DNA from: Branchiostoma floridae
Lineage: Eukaryota; Chordata; Leptocardii; Amphioxiformes; Branchiostomatidae
Assembly (NCBI RefSeq): GCF_000003815.2
Contig: NC_049983.1
Span: 19,137,694-19,201,693, forward strand
DNA length: 64,000 nucleotides
Direction: 5' to 3'
The notes under the pieces were generated by a model, which was not told the origin of the DNA, did no database searches, and saw only the letters and a list, made by a program, of their open reading frames with translations. Each line of letters starts with the position of its first letter. Positions within the stretch are counted from its first letter, which is position 1. This document shows positions 42,101 through 53,698 of this stretch, piece by piece. A program made the position numbers and the translations under genes.

Positions 42101-45100
42101 AATTCATGTCGCGTGTGCATGCATAGCCACTTATTGTTCTTGTTCACTATTTGAACTCTCATTAGTCGAACCACTAGTTGTCATACTTTCATTGCTTGAA
42201 CAGCTAAAATTCACAGATTCATCTGTAAGCCTTGTCACATGACAACTTTTTGTGATTGTACAAATTTCAGGTGACAGATTCTCTGCTCACAAAATGTTTC
42301 GATCTTGTCCTGTTCAGGTGGAGAGAGCATCCCTTCAGAAGACGGGATGGTGAGCAATGGGATGTCCCGGGACCAGGCAGTTTACGTCCCCAATGGGAAC
42401 AGGTAGGTTGGAGTAGTTTTCACTTGTATGATCTTTGTCATCAGTCCTGTAGCTAGTCAGCTGTAGGGGCAGAACAATGTTCATCAAAGGTCCTGCACCT
42501 CTGGCAGTTTGTTTGTTTGAACCTTTATTTATTCATTGTTCTTCAGTCCTCTGACAGTCTGGCCAGCTGGTTTTGTGAGAGTTTGACATTTCACACCTAG
42601 GATATAGCCTACATACTATATATTGGCAGGGTTGACAAGTTGCACAGAATATTTTCTTTACTGTGTTAAATCTACATGTATTAGTCATCTTTACTACTAT
42701 TGTTTATTGTAGTAAGCCAACATGTAATTCAATATGTTACAGTGCTTATCGGATCGAGAGCCCTAGATATTTTAGGACAATAAAATTCACAGATTCATTT
42801 TAAATTCCAGGCAGAAATACTGTATTCTCCTTTCCTCGCACCCTGTTTTAAGTACACCAACCAATACTGAAAAAGTCCATAAATAAATGTCACTGATTCC
42901 CATTATTTTGTTTGTCTTGAGAATAAACTTTGATTCCACACTTAGGAACAGAGCTGTTATGCAGAGGTCATTTTTCTCAGGTTTGCCACTATTGTGGAAT
43001 GCCTTCTTCATCCCACCAGTGTCTGCTATGAGGTAAAGATGAAATGATGACTTAATCCTGTATTTATCGACCTCAGTGCTAGTGGGTGGTGATAGGTGGC
43101 ACTGGCGGTGGCTTGGGGGAGAGTTTTTACAAGGGTTACTTTCACCTTTGGTGTAGTGTCTTCATTTGTTTTACAGGATCTTGGAAGAAACTGGCCAATG
43201 GTTACATGTATTGTTGAACATTGTATTTTCTAACCTAAGATCAATTGAAGCATCACCATTTGTCATTGAAGCAGGTGACCACTGTCTGGTGTGATTGTCT
43301 ATCAAAAGTATCATGGTGGATTTATGGTTGATAACTGATGCTCTGTATGGTGAAAGTAAGGGCTATACCATCTCTAAGTTTATCAAGAGGGTTTTATAAA
43401 TGAAACCCTTGATCCATTGAGAAATGTTAGGGGAAATACCGTATCTGCCCTTAAGCCTTTGAAATGGAATAACCCTACTGTTAGTGCATTTGTCACTGTA
43501 AAACCTAACACAGTTAATAGCCATTGAAATGATGTGGCTCCCTGAATCTAAATGTGTTTCAAAATGATGCATGTTTTGTTTGTTTGTTTGTTTGTTTACC
43601 AGTGAATGGCAGCTGGTGGACAGTATCCGTATGCAGGACATCCGGCTGCTGAAGGCCCTGAACATCGGCACCATCGTGGACCTCATGGTGGAGAACAAGA
43701 AGGTCAAGTTTGGCATGCAGTAAGGCTCTGTTTGTACTTCTGTTTAGGCCACAGCCGCCACACCAAATTTGAAAAAAATCGGAAAAGATACCAAAAAAAT
43801 TTTTTAAACGTCTGCGGTGCAGATACATGTATACAGCTTGAATAACACAAGGAAACAACGGCCTGAGGAGTGTAGTATTTTTTCTCGGGATGTAATTTTT
43901 TTTCTTTTTTTTTTTTTAAATGAAAAAGAATAGACAGACGAATCCCAAAAGCAACAAATAAGATTGGTATGGCCTTTAATATGGTCTGTCTGTTTGGTGT
44001 GTGTTGGCCTGGTGTATGTGTAGATGTATTGGTGTGTAGTTGGCATGGGTCCAAAGTTGTTCCTTCATGTTAGCTTGGCCCGTTTATTTGTTCCACAGGC
44101 ATGCAGAAAATAGATGTTGCTCTTAATGAAGTGGAGCATGGTTGTGTTACATTTCGTCCAGAAATTCACAAAACCTCTTATCTACATGTAGTACCTCCAA
44201 TTTCTTGTTATACAGTGTGATCTTCTGAATATCAGGCTTTCAACAAGTTTTGTGACATTCTTTGTTATTGATTAGCTCTAATCACCATAGTGGAAAATGC
44301 AGCATTTGATTGGTTGTTGGGATTGACTGATTGTTCTTTTCCTTTAAGGGTTACATCTTCAGAAAAAGTGGACAAGGAACACAGATATGCAGACTTCACA
44401 TTGATATCGGTGCCCTATCCAGGTATGTACAATCTATTTGTATTATTTGTTCAGTCTCTTTTCTTGCTTAAGGTGGTATCTCACTGCACTTGGGACGATG
44501 GTGTGGCACTGCAGGGTTCAAAAGATTACTTATTGAATGATAACCAATTTCAGAGATAAAGAACAAATTTTCTTACGTTTTGTGTACAAAATGTATTTTG
44601 TTGTCTTTTAAGTCATACTTTTACGCATTACGCCATTTCTAAATTATTTTCAAAAATCGGCAAAAATAACACAATAGTGCCACAGTGAACAAACCCCACA
44701 GTACCGCATGGGTGCCCCAAGTGCAGAGAGAGCTTGTTAACTTCATGTTGCTGTCTTCAACGTAAAAATGTTATCAGCTGTTGACACCTTGTACTTTGTT
44801 TTTCAGGCTGTGAATTCTTCAAGGACTACAGAGACAATGACTACGTCGCAGAAGGGCTAGTGTTTGAGTGGAATCAGGTACAAATTACTGTACATGTATT
44901 TACTGTGCATAGTACAGTAGTTTTACTGTGTGGTAGGAGGATAAAGAAGATTTATGTGATGCTTCAGATGCCATAGTACAGTAGTAGTACATGAAAAAAA
45001 TGCTTCTTCAGGGTTTCATCAATTCATGGTGGAAAGGTCGCTGAAAAAGCAAAAATGAGGCCACAGATTAAGTTTCAAGATTTATAGGAAATTCATACTT

Positions 45101-48100
45101 ATCGCCAAATGGCAAATTTTCTGTTTCAAATCAAGGCTTAACATGACTGTTTATACCCCCAGGGCTATGTTGATGCAGACCTTCAGGTTCCACAGTCACT
45201 TATAGAGAAGTCACGATGCCTGGGAATTGACTGGGACAGATACAGGGTAAGTTTATGAATAAGCTAATATACAAGTACATGTACTGAAATGCGGATACAT
45301 TTTTAGTAATTCTCTATGTATATACTACATAATGCTTTATATTTACACTACATAATATAATATTTCCTTTGTTCCAGTCTTGGGACCTCATCAAACTTAC
45401 CCAGAACTACCTTAGGCTAATGCTCTACTGTCTGCACCATGGTAAGTGGAATTCATCTTACCCCCACAGTAGACCGGTCCTGACTGTCCATTACAATTAG
45501 CACTTCAACCAATAATAGCATGGCAATTAGCATATTAACCGATGAGAGTGTGGACGTCTTATAGAATAGTTGAAATTTTATGTTTTTTCACTTGTGTATC
45601 TATGTTTTGGCATTCGGTGGGTAGAGGTATATGATCCCTCCAGGCTGTGTCAGGCTAAGGATCAGTTTATTGTTCAAAATGTCTTAGTTTTCTAGTCTTC
45701 TTCTGTTAACTGTTACCAAGATTTTGAAGAGTTTTTAGACTGCCATCTACATGTATGGCAAAACATTATTATCAACTAAGATGGAAAGGCTTGAACAAAA
45801 AGCATTCCAGTAATAGATTGTAACATGTTATATGTCCAAAATGTTACGATCTAGAATTTTTTTGTTTGTTTGACCTACAGGTGAAAGTGGCCTGCTGGTC
45901 CACTGTATCTCCGGCTGGGACAGAACACCGCTCCACACATCACTACTCAGGCTGTCCCTCTGGGCTGTAAGATATCAAACATCTCTCTCATAACTTGTAA
46001 TGTGTGTATTGCTCAAAATACGTTGTACTTTTTCCAGTTACATACAAAACTGCATGCTTGCAAAAATTGAATCGTCAGTAGTAGTTTTTATATGCAGAAT
46101 CGCATCTTCAGAAATGCAAAGCAAAACTTGAAAACAGTGTGCAAATTCTATGATGTACAATGTCATTTAGTATTTTGACCTCTGTGTTAGTGTTAACAAA
46201 AATCAAAATGGCGGCTATTACCATAATCTATGTACGATAAAGTTTTTTGAATAATACACATTTTGTAGAAATGGAATTTGCTGAAATCAGTTATGGATCA
46301 ACGGTAAAATTACATTTTACAATGATAAATTGATTAAAATTGACAAATCCTCACACACTTGTGTTGCTGCAGGATGGTAAGATGCACAAGTCTCTGAGTG
46401 CCCTGGAGATGCTGTACCTCACCATAGCGTACGACTGGCAGCTGTTTGGGCACAATCTGCAGGACAGGCTGAGCAAGGGGGAGGAGGTACAGGATACTTG
46501 GATACTTAATTCACCATTAGTTATCATACATTAATTTGCAGGTAGCTAATCTTCCTGGACTTCAAGACATTAAAACAGGACATACAAACTAAATGTTTAT
46601 AGCAGGTGTTGTTGTTGTTATTGTTGGATGTCCATCGTCACTTCGATGATGACTTCAATGGCGTCTCTGGTGCGACCGTAACCCGAAGGCCAAGGCGCAG
46701 GTATTTACGGACTATAGTACAATTACTAAGGAAAGACATGTTTCTGCAAATACATTTACTTTTGCAGTGGTTGTATTGCATGGTAGGAGGGCAAAAAATG
46801 GTTTCTGCCCTGTTTTAAATTTGTGGCGAAAACAATTAAGTATTACAGTAGCTAAACAAAGGGGGCATAGTTGAAGTGTCCTGTAGAGAGGTCTCTGGTA
46901 GAGAGGTCACCGCAATAATAGCAAAAGAAAACCACTGTGAAAGTTCCATAGTCTATAGTACTTAATGTTTAATTACATCACAGTGACTGTAAAACAATGT
47001 TTATTTAAAATCTTGTCATTGTATATGTTCTTCTGCACTTTGCTTATATTGAAAGTAATCAATGTGATATAGATATATAAGCTGTGATTGTTGCTTAGAT
47101 GCATGTACAGTATGTACCTGATATTGAAATATTTTTCTTTCTCTCACAGATCTTTTTCTTCTGTTTCAACTTTTTGAAACACATTGCTGGGGATGAATTC
47201 TGCATAGACAGGGTTAAAGGGTAAGTAGTTGACTAAAGCTTTTAGTGTACAATGTGATTTGGGTGCTGGCCTTAATAGTCCCATAATCATAATCCCAAAC
47301 AAGGCAGATCTATGGAAGTATGTCAAAGAACCATTTCAGACTGTTGTAGTGAACAAAAACATCTAGTTTAAGCTGTTTTATGTCATCGATACTCAAAATG
47401 TCATATCCATTGTGTGATCTCATGTACTAAGCTGTTAGTAAAATTCATTGTTTGTTTACAACACGTCTGTGTAGTGGCAAAACTTTGCCTTCTTGTGATT
47501 TGCCCTCACAGAGAAACAAACAGACCAACAAGGTCAGACTCCGAGCCCCAGTTTGATGACACAGTGCTGATAGGTAAGCTTTACATTTTCTTCTTTTTTT
47601 TTTAACATAAAGTTTGGATTCATGTTATACTAGGTAAATCATGTCTGTTGTACAGGGTAACACATGTCTGTTATACAGGGTAACACATGTCTGTTGTACA
47701 GGGTAACACACATCTACCGGTAGTACAGGGTAACACACATCTAATACAGGGTAATACACATCTAGTACAGGGTAATACACATCTAGTACAGGGTAATACA
47801 CATCTAGTACATGGTAATACACATCTAGTACAGGGTAACACATATCTGTTGACTGTTGTGCAGTCAGATATATCTTGTACAGGGTAACCCAGGTTTATTA
47901 TGGATGGTAACATGTGCCTGTTGACTGTTGCACAGTATTCAGGATGGCTCCAGCCCTGTGTAACACATCTCTTTTGTACAGGGTAACACATGTCTTGTAC
48001 ACTGTAACATGCCTGGTAACACATATGTCTATGTCTGTTGACTGTTGAACAGGTATTGAGGATGGCTCCAGCCCTGTGTAACACATCTCTGTTGTACAGG

Positions 48101-50499
48101 GTAGCACATGTCTGGTACACTGTAACACATGCCTGGTAACACATATGACTATGCCTGTTGACTGTTGTACAGGTATTCAGAATGGCTCCAGCCCTGTGTA
48201 ACACATCTCTTTTGTACAGGGTAACACATGTCTTGTACACTGTAACATGCCTGGTAACACATATGTCTATGTCTGTTGACTGTTGAACAGGTATTGAGGA
48301 TGGCTCCAGCCCTGTGTAACACATCTCTGTTGTACAGGGTAGCACATGTCTGGTACACTGTAACACATGCCTGGTAACACATATGACTATGCCTGTTGAC
48401 TGTTGTACAGGTATTGAGGATGGCTCCAGCCCTGCCAGGAGACATCGGGACAGTTCAGGGTCGATGAGCTCCATCGGCAGCATGAGCAACTGTGTGCTGG
48501 ATGGTACCACTGTCCCCTTCACTGTGGGGGATGACAGCCCCTTTTCAGGGGAGAGACACCCCAATGGGTAGGTGGCCACTAGGGCCTACATCACATTTCC
48601 AAACCAAGGCCCGGCCCGGCAGCATTTGGGAACAAAGCGTATGATATAAAAGACACTAAACTACACTCGACGCAAGGAGAATAGTCTTGGGTATTAGTAA
48701 TGTGTATTTGTCGTTTCCACAAACTGGCCGGGCCCTGGTTTGGAAATTTGACGTAGCCCAAGTTGGAGTGCAGCTAATTTATAAGGGGGGTTAAAGATGG
48801 AATAAGTCATGCTGGCTGTGTGAATTCCGAAGATGAGTTCTCTTACAGTGCCATCTATATTCTTCATTCTGCTTTTAACTTGTGAACTTCTGAACTTGTT
48901 AGTCTAAAATTCTATAATTCTGTGTTTTACAGTATAAAATTCTATAATTCTGTGTTGTACAGTATGAAATTCTATTCTGTGTTTTACAGTTTTAAAAAAT
49001 TCTCTTCTGTGTTTTACAGTTTTAAAAAATTCTCTTCTGTGTTTTACAGTAATATTCCCATAATGATGCAGCCCATGGCCCAGCGTGCAGTACTCGGCTC
49101 CGCCGCATCCTCAGCCTGCAGCAGCCCCATGGCTGTTCCATCCAAAAAGCCCACCCCTGTGGAGGCAGGGAGTAAGTCAGGCTCATCTGTTGGCAGGTAA
49201 GGGATAGGAGCCTTAGGTTTTGAAGCCAGGAAAATATGGTTACATCTGTAACAGATGCTTAGGGGTGGCGCCCATCTCCACATCTCCATTTCTGTATCCC
49301 TTGGACACATTTGTGCAAACCACTACAGCAGGGCACTAATCCACTGGTAGTGATCTGTGTTTAACTCCCATACTCTTGCTCATTAGTGCAGAGTGCAGAG
49401 CAGAGAAAGCAGCATGTACCATTTTTAAAGTCTTTGGTGTGACTTGGATGGGAATCAAACTCACGACCTACTGAATGCAAGGCGAACACTCTACTCACTG
49501 TGTCACTGCACTGATAGCATGAGCATGACCATAAATTATGGTAGTTTCTTCTAACTTTGACTGTTCTACTAGAATTTACAACTTACAAGCTACAGTCAAA
49601 CTTTTACTAGAGACCACCTCCATGTAGGGACAACTTGGCCAATTTTGGTTTTCCCTTAGATAATATTTTCCATTGACACATTGGCAATTTCTTTGCAAGA
49701 TAATCACAAGGTTACATGGTAAAGTTTAACAATCTTCTCTAAGTGCTAAGCTGGATATATGACATGTAGCAGCCCAGGGATGAATATATACCATGATCCT
49801 TCCAGCTGGCAGATAGTGACAGAGTCCGGCAGTATCCGAGGGTTCACCACATCGCGGGACTCCCCTGTCCTGGTGGGGTCGGAGAGCTCAGGCAGCAGTG
49901 GGCCGGGAAGGTCAGCATCCTGAATATGTTTATAGTCCTAGTTATACACAAAATGTAGATAGTTGTTGCAGTCTTCACACTTGCCTATTGACACAGGGAC
50001 TGTAAATTTTGAAATGTTTGTGGCAGTTTTATTTTTGCAGCTTTTGCAAATTCCTAACACTTCATGCTAATACCAGCTGCTTTCATTGTAGAAATCCTTT
50101 TAGTTTCAAGCCTTTTCCTGCTTCTTAGCTGTGTGATCAGTACACATTTGTGCCAAAAAGCTACCTTAGGAGAAGAATACAGTAATGAAAGTAAAGGAGT
50201 CATATTTTGGCATATTCTTTGAAACATCTAGTGAGCTATCTGGCAGCTTTGGCTGGATGAGAGTTGACTTGATGAGTTTTGATTTGTAATGTCTAATTTT
50301 GACTTGCAGTTCCCCTCCGGAGCCCAAGGAGGCGTCCATGAGAAAGATGCGTCTGGAGGAGGTGCGGTGTATCTTCCTGGCACACTACAGCGCCGTGGTC
50401 GGCATGAGGAACGGGCCGGAGTACGGCGGGGGGTTGTCGGGCTTCATGGGACAACTAGCTAGCAAAGTAGGGTTCAGGGCAAGGGCCAATATTGTATAG
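39108..50499 (+). CDS. MTMR14: Myotubularin-related protein 14 (phosphoinositide 3-phosphatase), complete, 19 exons
   Basis: Dephosphorylates PI3P and PI(3,5)P2 at the 3 position; in vertebrates it acts in autophagy and muscle calcium control. Exons: 39108-39218, 40295-40351, 40694-40782, 41371-41485, 41748-41823, 42318-42402, 43603-43719, 44349-44422, 44807-44877, 45163-45246, 45378-45441, 45881-45966, 46373-46486, 47150-47220, 47512-47573, 48411-48567, 49050-49196, 49806-49910, 50310-50499. They sum to 1875 nt (624 residues; human 650) with matching phases. Motifs: HICRSATLASGAEVYGRSG, DLMVENKKVKFGM, VTSSEKVDKEHRYADFTL, the catalytic loop HCISGWDRTP (Cys323, Arg329, both intact), AYDWQLFGHNLQDRLSKGEE, FFFCFNFLKHI and the C-terminal SWQIVTESGSI. 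The Ser-rich tail after residue about 420 is poorly conserved, as expected. Acceptors of exons 16 and 17 are duplicated in tandem. Confidence 0.96.
43736..43980. repeat. Inverted-repeat fragment related to the repeat at 8878-9036
   Basis: Contains AACAAATAAGATTGGTATGGCC at the right end and TTTAGGCCACA at the left. The arm resembles CCAATTTTATTTGTTG of the GRIPAP1-intron copy. Diverged, with long T and A runs in the middle. It starts about 20 bp after MTMR14 exon 7. Confidence 0.45.
45881..45966 (+). CDS. MTMR14: MTMR14 exon 12, catalytic P-loop
   Basis: Encodes GESGLLVHCISGWDRTPLHT. The C-x5-R signature is complete, so the enzyme should be active rather than one of the dead myotubularins. 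Confidence 0.95.
47640..47895 (+). repeat. About 21-bp minisatellite (GTACAGGGTAATACACATCTA)
   Basis: About ten copies of a 21-23-bp unit with ACACATCTAGTACAGGGTAA at its core, in MTMR14 intron 15. It produces a repetitive minus-strand ORF that is not a gene. Confidence 0.85.
47896..48434 (+). repeat. 118/120-bp tandem repeat carrying copies of the MTMR14 exon 16 acceptor
   Basis: Units begin with GTATT(G/C)AGGATGGCTCC at 47935, 48053, 48173, 48291 and 48411, spaced 118, 120, 118 and 120 bp, so a 238-bp dimer is the larger unit. The last copy is the true exon 16 start. The upstream four contain the acceptor and the first 24 or so coding bases, then diverge to GTGTAACACATC. Each has a stop (TAA) in the spliced frame. 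Confidence 0.9.
48918..49050 (+). repeat. 27/30-bp tandem repeat of the MTMR14 exon 17 acceptor
   Basis: TGTGTT(T/G)TACAG recurs with AG ending at 48932, 48962, 48989, 49019 and 49049, spaced 30, 27, 30 and 30 bp. The last is taken as the exon 17 acceptor. All spacings are multiples of 3 and the intervening sequence has no stop in the MTMR14 frame. Confidence 0.85.
49320..49516 (-). mobile_element. tRNA-derived SINE copy in MTMR14 intron 17
   Basis: Minus strand: GTGACACAGTGAGTAGAGTG (A-box-like), TGAGTTTGATTCCCA (B-box-like), then a body shared with 5636-5830. Possibly extends leftward to about 49260. Class is inferred from the two promoter-like boxes. Confidence 0.6.
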
Positions 50500-51904
50500 G
50501 CTTTATTGTATACCCAACCTTGTTCCTGGACACTGTATATTACTTAGTACATGTACTTCTCTTTATAGCAGTCGTATTATTGTACTATTATACTAACAGG
50601 GATGAACAGCTTGAAGAGCTGCAATGAGTCTGTCACCACCATGGATAAAAAAAAAGGACTATATTTTTTCTCTCAAGAAATTTACATGAACAGTGTTTTG
50701 TGCATAGAATTGATCTATTGACTAGTTTATCAAGAACAGAAATTTTTAGCCAATATTTATGCTTGAATAACCCGTAGGCTCATAGAAAGCTTAGTTTGTA
50801 CTATTGTTGTAGATTTCAATGAATGTAGCTGACACTTGCTTAATAAGGGAAATGTCAAGTGTGATGTTTCTCCTTGCTGTACAAAAAGTGCAATTGGCAC
50901 AAGTTACAAGAATTAGATAGAAATATGCAATTTAACAGTGTTGATTAGAGATATCAACTGTGACCACATTACATTTTGTATGTTCCCCTTGTTTCCAATG
51001 GTGCTTAGGCCCCCTTTCCACTAGATGACCACTTTGTGACCCCTAGATTTTCGAAATTGCAATTAATTCCAGGATGTTAAAGTATGATGTCAAAGACAAC
51101 ACAACACTCAGAAATTGACAAGATTTCAAATTGTTATTTGTGAAATTCATTGAGAAAACTGTCAGAGTTTTGCTCTGTGGTTGTAGCCTATGGTGGAAAG
51201 GGGGCATTACTGGAAGGGCTTCATAATACCATGTTAAAGTTACTTAGTGTAATCATTTCCATGTCTTATATCAGAAGATACAATAATCGGACTCAGTGGA
51301 CCAAATAGCATAAAGCTTCACATTGTTGTTTTTTTAAATCCTCTCTGCAGACTGTACTGCAATGGGATGCAGTATATACATGTACAACAGTATGGCTTCA
51401 GTTTTATTTGACGCACTTTTATGTGATGCCTGCAATTTCCAGTCCTTTCAAAGGAAATTCCTGGAATAAGAGCTCTACAGAGCCTAACATGGTATTCAAG
51501 TCTGCTCCTCTGTTTAAAACAGCAAAATCAATTAATTTCATTCAGTGATAGTCTTGTCAAGGTTAGCCAACCACACGTATGCCAGAATTTGCAATGTATT
51601 ACAGGATGTTGATTTTGTGTTCTATTCCCAGTATACCCAGTCAGTCTCTGAAGTGCCTGAGTCTGTCAGCTTTTGTTTCATAACCAAGACCTCAGATTAT
51701 GTTAATTACCGTATATCCCATATTGGTTCAAGAAGGATTTGTGCTTTTGTATTTATGATATTCAGACAAATATAAGTGCTGTAATATAATGAGCTTTAAA
51801 GTCATTTACTTGGGCTGAGTAGTTTAGAACATACTTGACTATTTGGCTTTCATCCATGTTTCTCATATTTTTTTCTAAAAATTGAGCAGATACTTATGCA
51901 AGAC

Positions 51905-51910
51905 AATAAA
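51905..51910 (+). promoter_or_regulatory. Candidate MTMR14 poly(A) signal AATAAA
   Basis: First canonical hexamer noticed downstream of the MTMR14 stop at 50499. Confidence 0.35.
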
Positions 51911-53118
51911 AAATTACATAGTTTACAGTTGGGCAGTCATGAATTTGTGTTAGGCCTATGGTGAGTCAACTAGTCCAGATTTGATGCAAACTAACATACA
52001 CATACATGTACATGTATAGCAAATGGTGTATTTTTTGGGAAAGCCTTGTTTTCTGCTGGCTTTTAGTACCTTCTGTACCATGTAATACATGGCCATTATT
52101 ACTAGTACGTACACATGTATAACGTTGTGAAAGTAGAGATTGCTATTTCAGAAAATCACTACTTTTACCCGTAGAGATTCGAGATTGCAAAAATATACGT
52201 CAGTCTCTGATCTTACTGGTAGAAATGCCGATCGTACTGGCATAGATAAGGATCTGTCTCTGATCTCAATCTCTCCCATCCCAACAGAATACGTGATCCT
52301 GCTAGATTGCAATCTCTACTACTATGTTTACCAGTACATAGACATAGAAAAAGCTGCATAAGTTTTGTTTAAACCTTGTACAGTATTCACTAGTTAAAAT
52401 TTCTTACTCATTCTCAAGGATCCAATCGCTGCAAGTTTTGTAAATAGTCTACTTTAATTTCTTTCATTCAACTGTATAGTTGGAATTTGTCACTGATTTT
52501 CCTCTAAAACTAATTACTACAATGATCACTGCATATTTGTAAAAACATTGTCAATCTATGCATAGTTGTGTATTCATACAACCTGGCACCAAGTTGTCAT
52601 CTTTAGGAAAGTCATTAGTGTACAATTTGATGTTTATTTGTGTTTAAGTCATTGTTATATGAGATGAATAATTTGGCCACACATTGCAAGTTTCAAATAG
52701 AGGTTTTCTGATATGTATGGCATAATTTCAAATGCAATTTCTGGACAGACAGAATTGTAACAAATCTTCCTGTGTTGTGAAACTGCACTTTGCAGTTTTC
52801 TGCCGCTGCAAATTTAAAGTGAAGCACTTTCTTTTCATATCTCAGGGACGTAATTAAGTACCAGTTACTGTGTGGTCCGAAATGCAAAGGACAAAACAGT
52901 AATTTCTACTAAGTATATCTCTACATCTAATTTTATCCAATTGCCAATATATCTTATCTCAATACATCTATATGGTCCTATTCTAGATGCTCTGTATTAA
53001 AATGAAATGTGTACAGCTGGAGTCCATTTTTTATTGAATCTTTTAGTTGTCGTTTTTTGGACTTGTTGATTCTATGTTTTCATTTGCCAAGGTTATGTTA
53101 TCTGTGACTGTTGTGGTT

Positions 53119-53142
53119 AATGTGTGTGTGTGTGTGTGTGTG
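53119..53142. repeat. (TG)n microsatellite
   Basis: Uninterrupted TG run, between the convergent gene ends. Confidence 0.9.
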
Positions 53143-53322
53143 TGCATGCATGCACGTGTATGTGTGTTTGTATAGCATGATGGGCACATATTTGTGACAT
53201 TGCAATTTGTTCAGAAGTTATAGATGCAAAGGTTTGGGTAAGATTACAACAAAAAAAGACTTGTTCAACAACACACACAAACAAACAAAAACACAAAACA
53301 AATTGTGGACATGCCTGTTCAA

Positions 53323-53328
53323 TTTATT
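53323..53328 (-). promoter_or_regulatory. Candidate poly(A) signal for the 53621-64000 gene
   Basis: TTTATT on the plus strand gives AATAAA on the minus strand, about 295 nt after the stop codon at 53623-53621. Confidence 0.5.
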
Positions 53329-53620
53329 TCAAAGATGCAAAAAGTACAACAAATGGTATCAAAAGTGAGAGCAGCACTGCATGAAATGCACAGCTTCAAA
53401 ACCTACACCAGCTCTGATGTAAACCTTGCAAGCACACAGAATAATCATTTATATCTCATTGCACTAACGGATGCCCTGCCCTAACGGACTACAGACAAAC
53501 TGTACCCCATCATCACTGGCCATATAAAATTTCCTGATCATTGTAGAGAAATACAGGTGACGAAGGTCGGACGTATAAAAACATGGAAGGCACAACGTGG
53601 AACGGTCCTATGTATCATAT

Positions 53621-53698
53621 CTAGTTCCAGGGGAAGCCCAGCTCCTCGCTCCACCGCTCATTGGAAGATGGCTGACGCTCGGTGGAGTGCCATGACTC
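53621..53698 (-). CDS. Terminal exon of the modular protein
   Basis: 26 codons after acceptor CCCCCAG: ESWHSTERQPSSNERWSEEL, then GFPWN and TAG at 53623-53621. Joins the preceding exon in phase 0. Confidence 0.8.
   Translation of the reverse strand, partial: ESWHSTERQPSSNERWSEELGFPWN

Larger units (their letters stand above)
50500..53300. other. MTMR14 3' region and convergent intergenic space
   Basis: No coding signal. The first canonical plus-strand AATAAA noticed is at 51905-51910, implying a long 3' UTR of about 1.4 kb if used. A (TG)n run with CATGCA motifs lies at about 53119-53160. Confidence 0.5.

Noticed and set aside
43704-44054. 116-codon minus ORF
   Set aside because: Low-complexity Lys/Thr reading through poly-T and a transposon fragment in an MTMR14 intron.
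47671-48579. 302-codon minus ORF rich in CVTRHV/CTRCVLP
   Set aside because: Shadow of the 21-bp and 118/120-bp tandem repeats upstream of MTMR14 exon 16.
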